Shown piece by piece: positions 1 to 5,024 of a stretch of DNA of 5,040 bases. Position 1 is the first letter of the stretch. Each line of letters begins with the position of its first letter. This DNA is from DATEJJ01 sp039649115 (GTDB taxonomy: Bacteria; Actinomycetota; Actinomycetes; Mycobacteriales; Micromonosporaceae). The translations under genes and the position numbers were made by a program. The notes under the pieces are model-generated. The model saw only the letters and a list, made by a program, of their open reading frames with translations, did no database searches and was not told where the DNA came from. Where the stretch lies: NCBI GenBank assembly GCA_039649115.1, contig JBBWZQ010000065.1, positions 1-5,040 on the forward strand, read 5' to 3'.

Positions 1-318
1 GACCAGACCATCGGCGACGAGGGCGACAGCCAGCTCGGCGACTTCATCGAGGACTCCGAGGCGGTCGTCGCGGTCGACGCGGTCTCCTTCTCGCTGCTGC
101 AGGACCAGCTCCAGCAGGTACTGCAGACGCTGTCGGAGCGGGAGGCGGGCGTGGTGCGGCTGCGCTTCGGCCTCACCGACGGGCAGCCACGCACGCTCGA
201 CGAGATCGGCCAGGTCTACGGGGTCACCCGGGAACGGATCCGGCAGATCGAGTCCAAGACCATGTCGAAGCTGCGGCACCCGTCGCGCTCCCAGGTCCTC
301 CGGGACTACCTGGATTGA
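1..318 (+). CDS. sigA: Principal RNA polymerase sigma factor SigA/HrdB (RpoD), C-terminal part
   Basis: This is the 3' end of the housekeeping sigma factor, which directs RNA polymerase to -10/-35 promoters. The start lies left of the window; 105 residues and a TGA stop are visible. Residues 1-28 are the end of region 3, an acidic stretch including GDFIEDSEAVV. Residues about 32-105 are region 4: LSEREAGVVRLRFGL (44-58), then the helix-turn-helix that reads the -35 element, TLDEIGQVYGVTRERIRQIE (65-84), and the tail KTMSKLRHPSR (86-96) ending VLRDYLD. The retained region 3/4 junction and the VTRERIRQIE recognition helix are typical of group 1 or closely related group 2 sigma factors, not ECF factors. 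The actinobacterial HrdB-like sequence and terminal position favour the principal factor. A group 2 paralogue cannot be fully excluded without the N-terminal region. Confidence 0.96.
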   Translation, partial: DQTIGDEGDSQLGDFIEDSEAVVAVDAVSFSLLQDQLQQVLQTLSEREAGVVRLRFGLTDGQPRTLDEIGQVYGVTRERIRQIESKTMSKLRHPSRSQVLRDYLD

Positions 319-387
319 TCTCCAATCCCTGTGTCTTGCCTCACGCGGCACTGCACATTCCGGGCACCTTGTCAGGTATCCGGCGGA

Positions 388-414
388 CCCAGGTCTTAAC
401 AAAGACGTTCTGGG
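388..414 (+). terminator. Interrupted stem-loop downstream of sigA (weak terminator or regulatory hairpin)
   Basis: CCCAG (388-392) and GTCTT (393-397) pair with CTGGG (410-414) and AAGAC (402-406). The loop is AACA, with a 3-base GTT bulge on the right arm. It begins 70 bases after the sigA stop. No T-run follows, so it would be a weak intrinsic terminator. It could instead be an operator just upstream of the TTGACT motif at 425. Confidence 0.3.
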
Positions 415-424
415 CAAGTGATCG

Positions 425-455
425 TTGACTAGAGAGGCTTGGTGCGGGGCACACT
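425..455 (+). promoter_or_regulatory. Candidate SigA-type promoter for the DUF7455 gene
   Basis: TTGACT at 425-430 matches the actinobacterial -35 consensus TTGAC(A/T) well. The best -10 candidate is CACACT at 450-455, spaced 19 bp, with the A and final T of TANNNT but not the first T. Transcription would start near 462, leaving a leader of about 120 nt. The -10 and the long spacer are weak, so the -35 carries most of the support. Confidence 0.35.
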
Positions 456-573
456 GTCGGTACCCGTTGTGACCTCGGTCCCCCAAGGGCACAGCGGGAA
501 CGTCGTCCCCCCGGACGGTGTTGGACGGTAGGTGAACGAGACAACGGGTATGCGTTCGTCGGTGACTAACAAG

Positions 574-578
574 AGGAG
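574..578 (+). promoter_or_regulatory. Shine-Dalgarno site for the DUF7455 gene
   Basis: AGGAG lies 6 bases before the ATG at 585, within the purine run AAGAGGAGAA. This fixes the start of the small gene. Confidence 0.85.
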
Positions 579-584
579 AAGGCG

Positions 585-827
585 ATGACCCCAACCCTCA
601 CGCCGCCGCCGGAAACGGTGGTCGTTCCAGGCGCCGATGAACGGTGCGACCGCTGCAACGCGGGAGGCAAGCTTCGCGTGATGATCGCCGGTGGCGGACA
701 GCTGGTGTTCTGCGGGCACCACGCCAACAAGTACGCGGATCAGCTCGTCAAGATCGCTGTACAGGTCGCGACCGCACCGGACTTCGTCTGGCGCGGGCAC
801 GAGCTGCAGGCGGGCGACTTGAGCTGA
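585..827 (+). CDS. Small zinc-ribbon-like protein, DUF7455 type
   Basis: This is an 80-residue soluble protein of unknown function. It resembles the small actinobacterial proteins often annotated DUF7455, with their RCDRC...LxFCxHH pattern. The visible core is C21-x2-C24 (ERCDRCNAGGKLRV), a beta-hairpin-like stretch, then C43-x2-H46 (LVFCGHHANKY). A CxxC plus CxxH set is a plausible single zinc site. Residues 1-17 are Pro/Thr-rich and probably disordered; the tail is a short helix-like segment (ADQLVKIAVQVA). There is no signal peptide or membrane segment. The ATG start follows AGGAG by 6 bases. The gene sits downstream of and co-directional with sigA but 266 bp away, with its own candidate promoter, and ends 23 bp before a strong terminator. 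It is probably a separate one-gene unit. Family assignment is from memory of the motif pattern; the molecular role is unknown. Confidence 0.85.
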   Translation: MTPTLTPPPETVVVPGADERCDRCNAGGKLRVMIAGGGQLVFCGHHANKYADQLVKIAVQVATAPDFVWRGHELQAGDLS

Positions 828-850
828 CCGACAGCACGAGCCGATAAAGG

Positions 851-884
851 GCAAGGGCGCTCCTCTCGCGAGGAGCGCCCTTGC
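851..884. terminator. Bidirectional intrinsic terminator between convergent genes
   Basis: GCAAGGGCGCTCCT (851-864) is the exact reverse complement of AGGAGCGCCCTTGC (871-884), a perfect 14-bp stem that extends to 15 bp with C865-G870, leaving a TCGC tetraloop. The plus-strand tail is GCTTTCC; the minus-strand tail is CCTTTATC, so both sides have short T-rich tails. It lies 23 bp after the DUF7455 stop and 25 bp after the helicase stop on the other strand, so it can end both transcripts. Confidence 0.88.
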
Positions 885-909
885 GCTTTCCAGCCCCCTC
901 CCTGACCGG

Positions 910-2628
910 TTAGAGGGACTGGATTGTGGTGATGCGGGCTTCCAGTTGTTCCATGGTGGCTTGGGCGCTGGGCGGGCCGCCGCAAAGGCGGCGCAGTTCG
1001 GCGTGGATTTTGCCGTGCGGCTGGCCGGTGCGGTGGTGGTGTGCGGCGACAAGGGCGTTGAGCTGGCGGCGCAGGAGGATCCGGCGCTCCCCCGCATTTC
1101 GCGGGCGGGGCACCGCCGGCTCGGTCGCCGTCGCGGTGGCCGGGCCCCGCCGGCGCGAAGCGGCCACCTGATCGGCCTGCCGCTTGGCCAGCAGCGTCGC
1201 GACCTGGTCGGCGCTGAGCAGCCCGGGCAGGCCGAGATACTCCTCCTCCTCGGGCGTACCCGTGAGCACCGACGTGCCGAAAGACGTGCCGTCGAAGATC
1301 ACCTGATCCAGTTCCGCGGTCGCGGACAGCGCCTCGAACCGCTTCTCCAGCTCCTCGCTCGCGCGCTCGTCCCGCGCCGCCCGCTCCAGCAGGTCGTCGT
1401 CGAACCCGTCCTTGGCCCGCTCGCCGAGCACGTGGTCCCGGTCGACCTCCATGTCGCTGGCCAGCTCCAGCAGGTGCGCCACGCTGGGCAGGAACACGGT
1501 GGCCGTCTCCCCCGGCCGGCGGACCCGCACGAACCGCCCGATCGCCTGGGCGAAGAACAGCGGGGTGGAGGCGCTGGTCGCGTAGACGCCGACGGCCAGC
1601 CGCGGGAGGTCCACCCCTTCGGACACCATCCGCACCGCGACGAGCCAGCGCTGCTTCGACGCGCCGAAGGCGGCGATGCGACCGGACGACCCGGCGTCGT
1701 CGGAGAGCACCACGACCGCCTTCTCGCCGGTGATCCGCTCCAGCAGCTTGGCGTAGGCGCGGGCCGCCTGCTGGTCGGAGGCGATCACCAGCCCGCCGGC
1801 GTCGGACATGCCCCCGTCGCGCAGTACCGTCAGCCGCGCGTCGGCCGCCCGCAGTACCTGCGGCATCCAGTCCCCGGCCGGGTCGAGCGCGGTGCGCCAC
1901 GCCTGGGCGATCAGGTCCTGGGTCATCGGCTCGCCGAGCCGCGCGGCAAGCTCGTCACCGGCGCTGGTGCGCCAGCGCGTCTCACCGGAGTACGCGAGGA
2001 AGATCACCGGCCGGACCACGCCGTCGCGCAGGGCGTCGGCGTACCCGTACGTGGAGTCGGCGCGGGAGCGGCGCAGCCCGTCCCCGCCGCGCTCGTAGGT
2101 CACGAACGGGATGGGGTTCTCGTCGGACCGGAACGGGGTGCCGGTCAGCATCAGGCGGCGTACCGCGGGCTCGAAGGCGACCTGCACCCCGTCGCCCCAC
2201 GAGCGCGAGTCGCCGGCGTGGTGGATCTCGTCGAGGATCACCAGGGTACGGCGGGCCAGCGTGCGCCTGCGGTGGACCTGCGGTGCCATGCCCACCTGCG
2301 CGTAAGTCACGACGGCGCCGTGGAAGTCGACCGAGGAGTGCACGTCGGCGTTGCGGAACGCCGGGTCCAGCTGGATGCCGACCGAACCGGCCGCGAGCGA
2401 CCACTGGCTCTTGAGGTGCTCGGTCGGGGTCACCACGGTCAGCGCCTCGACGGTGCCGTCGGCGATCAGTTCGGCGGCGATCCGCAGGGCGAACGTGGTC
2501 TTTCCGGCACCGGGCGTGGCGACGGCGAGGAAGTCGTCACCGCGCCGGCGCAGGTACTCGACCAAGGCCCGGCGCTGCCACGCGCGCAGCGGGGGGAACT
2601 CACCGACGTCCGGTCGCGACGGCGGCAC
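910..2628 (-). CDS. Superfamily II DEAD/DEAH-box helicase (ResIII-type)
   Basis: This is a 572-residue cytoplasmic ATP-dependent helicase or translocase. Domain 1 has a Q-like motif LRAWQRRAL (14-22), Walker A ATPGAGKT (37-44, K43), motif Ia VVTPTEHLKSQW (65-76), Walker B DEIHH (133-137, a DEAH variant) and motif III LTGTPFR (161-167). Domain 2 has motif V VRMVSEGVDLP (332-342) and motif VI QAIGRFVRVRR (361-371) with the arginine finger, so both halves look catalytically intact. The C-terminal ~170 residues are outside the core: an acidic region (TPEEEEYLG), an Ala/Thr/Arg linker near 484-502, then a conserved-looking tail (513-572) with HHHRTGQPHG and ELRRLCGGPP. The GTG start follows AGGAGG by 4 bases. 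Its stop is TAA, facing the shared terminator. It lies 33 bp downstream of the DUF3039 gene, probably in one operon. The substrate (DNA or RNA) and role are not evident; resemblance to the ResIII/RadD/XPB side of SF2 favours DNA, as inference. No methylase, nuclease or specificity gene is adjacent, so a restriction role is not supported. Confidence 0.93.
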   Translation of the reverse strand: MPPSRPDVGEFPPLRAWQRRALVEYLRRRGDDFLAVATPGAGKTTFALRIAAELIADGTVEALTVVTPTEHLKSQWSLAAGSVGIQLDPAFRNADVHSSVDFHGAVVTYAQVGMAPQVHRRRTLARRTLVILDEIHHAGDSRSWGDGVQVAFEPAVRRLMLTGTPFRSDENPIPFVTYERGGDGLRRSRADSTYGYADALRDGVVRPVIFLAYSGETRWRTSAGDELAARLGEPMTQDLIAQAWRTALDPAGDWMPQVLRAADARLTVLRDGGMSDAGGLVIASDQQAARAYAKLLERITGEKAVVVLSDDAGSSGRIAAFGASKQRWLVAVRMVSEGVDLPRLAVGVYATSASTPLFFAQAIGRFVRVRRPGETATVFLPSVAHLLELASDMEVDRDHVLGERAKDGFDDDLLERAARDERASEELEKRFEALSATAELDQVIFDGTSFGTSVLTGTPEEEEYLGLPGLLSADQVATLLAKRQADQVAASRRRGPATATATEPAVPRPRNAGERRILLRRQLNALVAAHHHRTGQPHGKIHAELRRLCGGPPSAQATMEQLEARITTIQSL

Positions 2629-2632
2629 GTAG

Positions 2633-2638
2633 CCTCCT
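2633..2638 (-). promoter_or_regulatory. Shine-Dalgarno site for the helicase gene
   Basis: The minus strand reads AGGAGG-CTAC-GTG, a full-consensus site 4 bases before the GTG at 2628-2626. The spacing is a little short, but the match decides the GTG start and shows that this internal operon gene has its own strong initiation site, unlike the DUF3039 gene upstream. Confidence 0.75.
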
Positions 2639-2661
2639 GGGGATCTTGAGTTGGGTCGGAC

Positions 2662-2925
2662 TCAGTCGGTCATGCCGTCCGACTCGTAGATCTCCTTGCA
2701 CTCCGGGCAGACCGGGAAGCGCTTCGGGTCGCGGGAGGGCACCCAGAGCTTGCCGCACAGTGCGCGTACCGGAGTCCCCTCGACCATGGCCGCCATCAGC
2801 TTGTCCTTCTCCACGTAGTGGGAGAAGCGCTCGTGGTCACCCGAGTCGTAGCGGTAGTCGGTCTGCTCCTCGGTCCGCTCTTCGATGATGGTGGCGGTAT
2901 CGGGTGCCGGCGTCGGTGTGCTCAC
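2662..2925 (-). CDS. DUF3039 family protein (small putative zinc-binding protein)
   Basis: This 87-residue soluble protein has the hallmarks of the actinobacterial DUF3039 family: GDHERFSHYVEKDKLMAA (29-46), GTPVRALCGKLWVPSRDPKR (50-69) and VCPECKEIYE (72-81). C57, C73 and C76, with H31 or H36 as possible fourth ligands, suggest a zinc site. Residues 1-28 are acidic, Thr/Pro-rich and likely flexible. The length is normal for the family. The start is GTG (2925-2923), with no Shine-Dalgarno sequence upstream; a -10-like hexamer ends 6 bases before it, suggesting leaderless translation. It is the first gene of a probable operon with the helicase, 33 bp downstream. The function is unknown. Pairing with a helicase hints at nucleic-acid work, but that is inference from position alone. 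Confidence 0.92.
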   Translation of the reverse strand: MSTPTPAPDTATIIEERTEEQTDYRYDSGDHERFSHYVEKDKLMAAMVEGTPVRALCGKLWVPSRDPKRFPVCPECKEIYESDGMTD

Positions 2926-2931
2926 CCGACG

Positions 2932-2961
2932 ATTGTCTCAGGTCGCCCGCCCGCCGCCCAA
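2932..2961 (-). promoter_or_regulatory. Candidate leaderless promoter for DUF3039-helicase
   Basis: On the minus strand, TTGGGC (2961-2956) and GACAAT (2937-2932) are spaced 18 bp. GACAAT shares four of six bases with TATAAT, and TTGGGC shares TTG with TTGACA. The -10 ends 6 bases before the GTG start, so transcription would begin at or within a base or two of the start codon. This fits the absence of a Shine-Dalgarno site. Confidence 0.4.
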
Positions 2962-2977
2962 CCCGCGACACCCGCGC

Positions 2978-2983
2978 TACCGT
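2978..2983 (+). promoter_or_regulatory. Candidate -10 element for leaderless psuG-psuK transcript
   Basis: TACCGT fits the actinobacterial -10 pattern TANNNT and ends 6 bases before the GTG at 2990, the usual geometry for a leaderless mRNA. No recognisable -35 is found 16-19 bp upstream, and no Shine-Dalgarno sequence precedes the GTG. The whole divergent spacer is only 64 bp, so this site and the one for the opposite operon share it. Confidence 0.45.
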
Positions 2984-2989
2984 GATCAC

Positions 2990-3904
2990 GTGGACGGCGA
3001 GGGAATCCGGTACGGCGAGCACGTCGAGCGGGCCAGGCGGGACGGCACGCCGCTGGTGGCGCTGGAGACGACGATCGTCTCGCACGGGCTGCCCCGGCCG
3101 GACAACCTGCGGGTGGCCCGGCAGATCGAGCAGGCCGTCCGCGAGCATGGCGCGGTGCCGGCGACGATCGGGATGATCTCCGGACGGCTCGTGGTCGGGC
3201 TGGACGACGACGAGCTGACCCGGCTGGCCACGGTCGACGGGGTGGCGAAGCTGTCCGTGCGCGACCTCGCACCGGCCGCGGCGGCGGGAGTCGACGGCGC
3301 GACGACGGTCGCCGGTACCAGCGCGGTGGCCGCCGCCGCCGGCATCGAGGTGTTCGCGACCGGCGGGCTGGGCGGGGTGCACCGGGACGCGTCCGCCACG
3401 TTCGACGAGTCGGCCGACCTGGTCACGCTGTCCCGTACCCCGATCGCGGTGGTCTGCGCCGGCGTGAAGTCGATCCTGGACGTGCGGGCGACGCTGGAGC
3501 GGCTGGAGACGCTCGGGGTGGCCGTGGTGGGTTACCGCAGCCGCCGCTTCCCCGGTTTCTTCGTCACCGACAGCGGTTTCGACCTGGACTGGGCGATGGA
3601 CTCCCCGGCACGGATCGCCGCGCTGCTGCGGGCCAGGCGCGAGCAGGGCGTGCACCGCGGCGGCGTGGTGGTGGCCAACCCGCTGCCGGTGGACGAGCAG
3701 CTGGATCCGGCGCTGCACGACCGGGTGCTCGCCGACGGACTGTCCAAACTGGAGAGTGAGGGGATCACCGGCAAGGCGGTGACGCCGTTCCTGCTGTCCC
3801 ACTTCCACTCCTCGACGGAGGGCCGGAGCCTCGCCGTCAACGTGCGCATCATCCTGCGCAACGCGGCTCTGGCGGCACAGATCGCAACATCTCTCGTCGT
3901 ATGA
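2990..3904 (+). CDS. psuG: Pseudouridine-5'-phosphate glycosidase
   Basis: This 304-residue enzyme cleaves the C-C glycosidic bond of pseudouridine 5'-phosphate, giving uracil and ribose 5-phosphate (a reversible reaction). Family motifs: PLVALETTIVSHGLPRPDNL (21-40), ATIGMISGRLVVGL (58-71), KLSVRDLAP (87-95), VAGTSAVAAAAGIEVFATGG (107-126), GVHRDA (129-134), CAGVKSILD (156-164), GYRSRRFPGFF (181-191), VANPLP (228-233) and FLLSHFHSSTEGRSLAVN (267-284). Residues matching those reported for E. coli PsuG/YeiN, as I recall them, are present: E26, K87, D143, the Schiff-base lysine K160, and N284. The length is normal. I chose GTG 2990 because the family N-terminus fits there; an in-frame ATG at 2885 would run through the opposite gene and the promoters. 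The TGA overlaps the kinase ATG by 4 bases (ATGA). Relatives include the IndA/AlnA-type C-glycosynthases of antibiotic clusters, but the adjacent kinase argues for pseudouridine catabolism. Confidence 0.95.
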   Translation: MDGEGIRYGEHVERARRDGTPLVALETTIVSHGLPRPDNLRVARQIEQAVREHGAVPATIGMISGRLVVGLDDDELTRLATVDGVAKLSVRDLAPAAAAGVDGATTVAGTSAVAAAAGIEVFATGGLGGVHRDASATFDESADLVTLSRTPIAVVCAGVKSILDVRATLERLETLGVAVVGYRSRRFPGFFVTDSGFDLDWAMDSPARIAALLRARREQGVHRGGVVVANPLPVDEQLDPALHDRVLADGLSKLESEGITGKAVTPFLLSHFHSSTEGRSLAVNVRIILRNAALAAQIATSLVV

Positions 3905-4791
3905 GCCGGATCGTGGTCGTCGGAGACATCGTCACTGACGTATTGGCTGTCTACAGTGGAGAGATCGCGCATGGCTCCGACACGGCGGCTCGGATCCACC
4001 TGACGGCCGGCGGGTCGGCGGCCAACACCGCTGCCTGGCTGGCGCGGGCCGGCCGCCCGGTCACGCTGGTCGGCGTGGTGGGCGGGGACGCGCCCGGCGC
4101 CCAGCGCCTCGCCGAGTTGGCGGAGTCCGGAGTGGACTGTGCGGTGCGGGTGGCGCCCGGCGCGGTGACCGGCAGCGTGGTGGTGCTCTCCCAGGCCGAG
4201 GAGCGCACCATGCTCTGCGACCGGGGCGCGAACGCGCTGCTGTCCACTGTGGATGTCGATGGTGCGGTCGCGAGCGCGCGGGACGCCGTACACCTGCATC
4301 TTTCTGGTTATGTGTTGTTTGACGGTGACTCCCGCGCGGCCGGGCGGGACGCGCTGGCCACGGCCGCCCGGCAGGGCCTGACCACCAGCGTCGACGCGGC
4401 GTCCGCCGGCCCGTTGCGGCGGGTGGGCGGCGCGGCCTTCCTGGATTGGGTACGGGCGGCAGACCTGCTGCTCGCCAACCTCGACGAGGCGCGCGCGCTG
4501 CTGTCGCTCGACGCGCCGCCGGAGGTGCTCGCCGCCGGGCTGGCCGGGCACGTCCCGCACGCGGTCGTGAAGCTGGGCGCGGAGGGCGCGGTGTGGGCGG
4601 GCCACGACGGCACGCTGGTGCGGGTGCCGGCGCAGCCCGCCGCGGTCGCGGACCCGACCGGCGCGGGCGACGCGTTCGCCGCCGGCCTGCTGGACAGCTG
4701 GCTGTCCGGCACCGGGCCGGGCGGCGCGCTGCAAGCCGGTGCCGCGCTCGGCGCGCGGGCGGTATCGGTGCCCGGCGCCCGACCCTGCTAG
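3901..4791 (+). CDS. psuK: PfkB-family carbohydrate kinase, probable pseudouridine kinase
   Basis: This 296-residue ribokinase-fold kinase probably converts pseudouridine to pseudouridine 5'-phosphate, the substrate of PsuG. Visible landmarks: N-terminal strand and substrate Asp (IVVVGDIVTDVLA, D13), the first PfkB signature GGSAANTAAWLARAG (37-51), NxxE metal/phosphate motif N193-LD-E196, AVVKLGAEGA (221-230), and the second signature DPTGAGDAFAAGLL (251-264) with catalytic base D257. No signal peptide or membrane segment is present. The ATG overlaps the psuG stop (ATGA) and has no Shine-Dalgarno sequence, so translation is probably coupled to psuG. The TAG stop sits exactly at the edge of the 120-bp repeat array. 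Two patches use unusual codons: near the 5' end (codons 12-20) and at codons 134-140 (CTT TCT GGT TAT GTG TTG TTT). Substrate assignment rests mainly on the psuG linkage; by sequence alone, ribokinase, adenosine kinase or another sugar kinase is possible. Confidence 0.85.
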   Translation: MSRIVVVGDIVTDVLAVYSGEIAHGSDTAARIHLTAGGSAANTAAWLARAGRPVTLVGVVGGDAPGAQRLAELAESGVDCAVRVAPGAVTGSVVVLSQAEERTMLCDRGANALLSTVDVDGAVASARDAVHLHLSGYVLFDGDSRAAGRDALATAARQGLTTSVDAASAGPLRRVGGAAFLDWVRAADLLLANLDEARALLSLDAPPEVLAAGLAGHVPHAVVKLGAEGAVWAGHDGTLVRVPAQPAAVADPTGAGDAFAAGLLDSWLSGTGPGGALQAGAALGARAVSVPGARPC

Positions 4792-4814
4792 CTGGCGCCG
4801 GCTCCGCCGACGCG

Positions 4815-4904
4815 GGTCTGGGGCCTTGTCGGGTGCTGTCTTCCCTCGTCGCTCTGTCGCTCCGCTCCGCCGCTCCTCAGTCCAGACAGCACCGGCCCCA
4901 GACC
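4815..4904. repeat. Long interrupted inverted repeat in repeat unit 1
   Basis: GGTCTGGGGCC (4815-4825) pairs with GGCCCCAGACC (4894-4904). After a 6-base TTGTCG bulge on the left only, GGTGCTGTCT (4832-4841) pairs with AGACAGCACC (4884-4893). The result is 21 base pairs with no mismatch, around a 42-base C/T-rich loop. No T-run follows on either strand, so it is not a classical intrinsic terminator. It could still stop or pause transcription after the kinase or protect the mRNA 3' end. Confidence 0.88.
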
Positions 4905-4934
4905 AAACTAGCTGGCACCGGCTCCGCCGACGCG

Positions 4935-5024
4935 GGTCTGGGGCCTTGTCGGGTGCTGTCTTCCCTCGTCGCGCTGTCGCGCCGCTCCGCCGCTCCGCAG
5001 TCCAGACAGCACCGGCCCCAGACC
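4935..5024. repeat. Long interrupted inverted repeat in repeat unit 2
   Basis: This has the same architecture as in unit 1: arms 4935-4945 with 5014-5024, and 4952-4961 with 5004-5013, with the same TTGTCG bulge at 4946-4951. The arms are identical to those of unit 1, while the loop has three substitutions. Because the arms are identical, left arms of unit 1 can also pair with right arms of unit 2. Confidence 0.87.

Larger units (their letters stand above)
319..584. other. Intergenic region between sigA and the DUF7455 gene
   Basis: This 266-bp stretch has no convincing coding region. It holds an interrupted stem-loop at 388-414, a promoter-like TTGACT at 425-430, a weak inverted repeat at 499-522 (AAC-nn-CGTCC, four C, GGACG-nn-GTT), and two copies of GGACGGT at 513-519 and 523-529, spaced 10 bp apart. 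Minus-strand reading frames across it show no recognisable domain. They also run through the promoter and the downstream gene, so I treat them as chance frames in G+C-rich DNA. If the promoter is real, the transcript leader would be about 120 nt, long for so small a gene. Confidence 0.7.

Noticed and set aside
429..1097. A 222-codon minus-strand open frame across the DUF7455 gene and terminator
   Set aside because: It crosses a perfect terminator, a Shine-Dalgarno site and the end of the helicase gene, and has no recognisable domain.
740..1900. A 386-codon minus-strand open frame overlapping the helicase in another frame
   Set aside because: Arg/Ala/Gly/Pro-rich with no motif; it overlaps a gene with complete helicase motifs and runs through the terminator.
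946..2649. A 567-codon plus-strand open frame opposite the helicase
   Set aside because: It mirrors the helicase gene, is rich in Arg/Gly/Ala/His with no domain, and arises from the G/C-ending codons of the real gene on the other strand.
910..2925. A restriction or phage-defence cassette based on the ResIII-like helicase
   Set aside because: No methylase, nuclease or specificity gene lies beside it, the neighbourhood is housekeeping, and the codon use matches the chromosome.
2885..2989. An upstream ATG start for psuG giving 35 extra residues
   Set aside because: The extension would overlap the opposite DUF3039 gene and the promoter spacer, has no family similarity, and is Pro/Arg-rich; GTG 2990 fits the family N-terminus and the leaderless -10 geometry.
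2837..3808. A 323-codon minus-strand open frame opposite psuG
   Set aside because: Composition typical of an antisense shadow; psuG on the other strand carries all its family motifs and active-site residues.
4815..4904. A classical intrinsic terminator for the psuG-psuK operon
   Set aside because: The stem is long but the loop is 42 bases and no T-run follows on either strand, so only an unproven termination or pausing role can be suggested.
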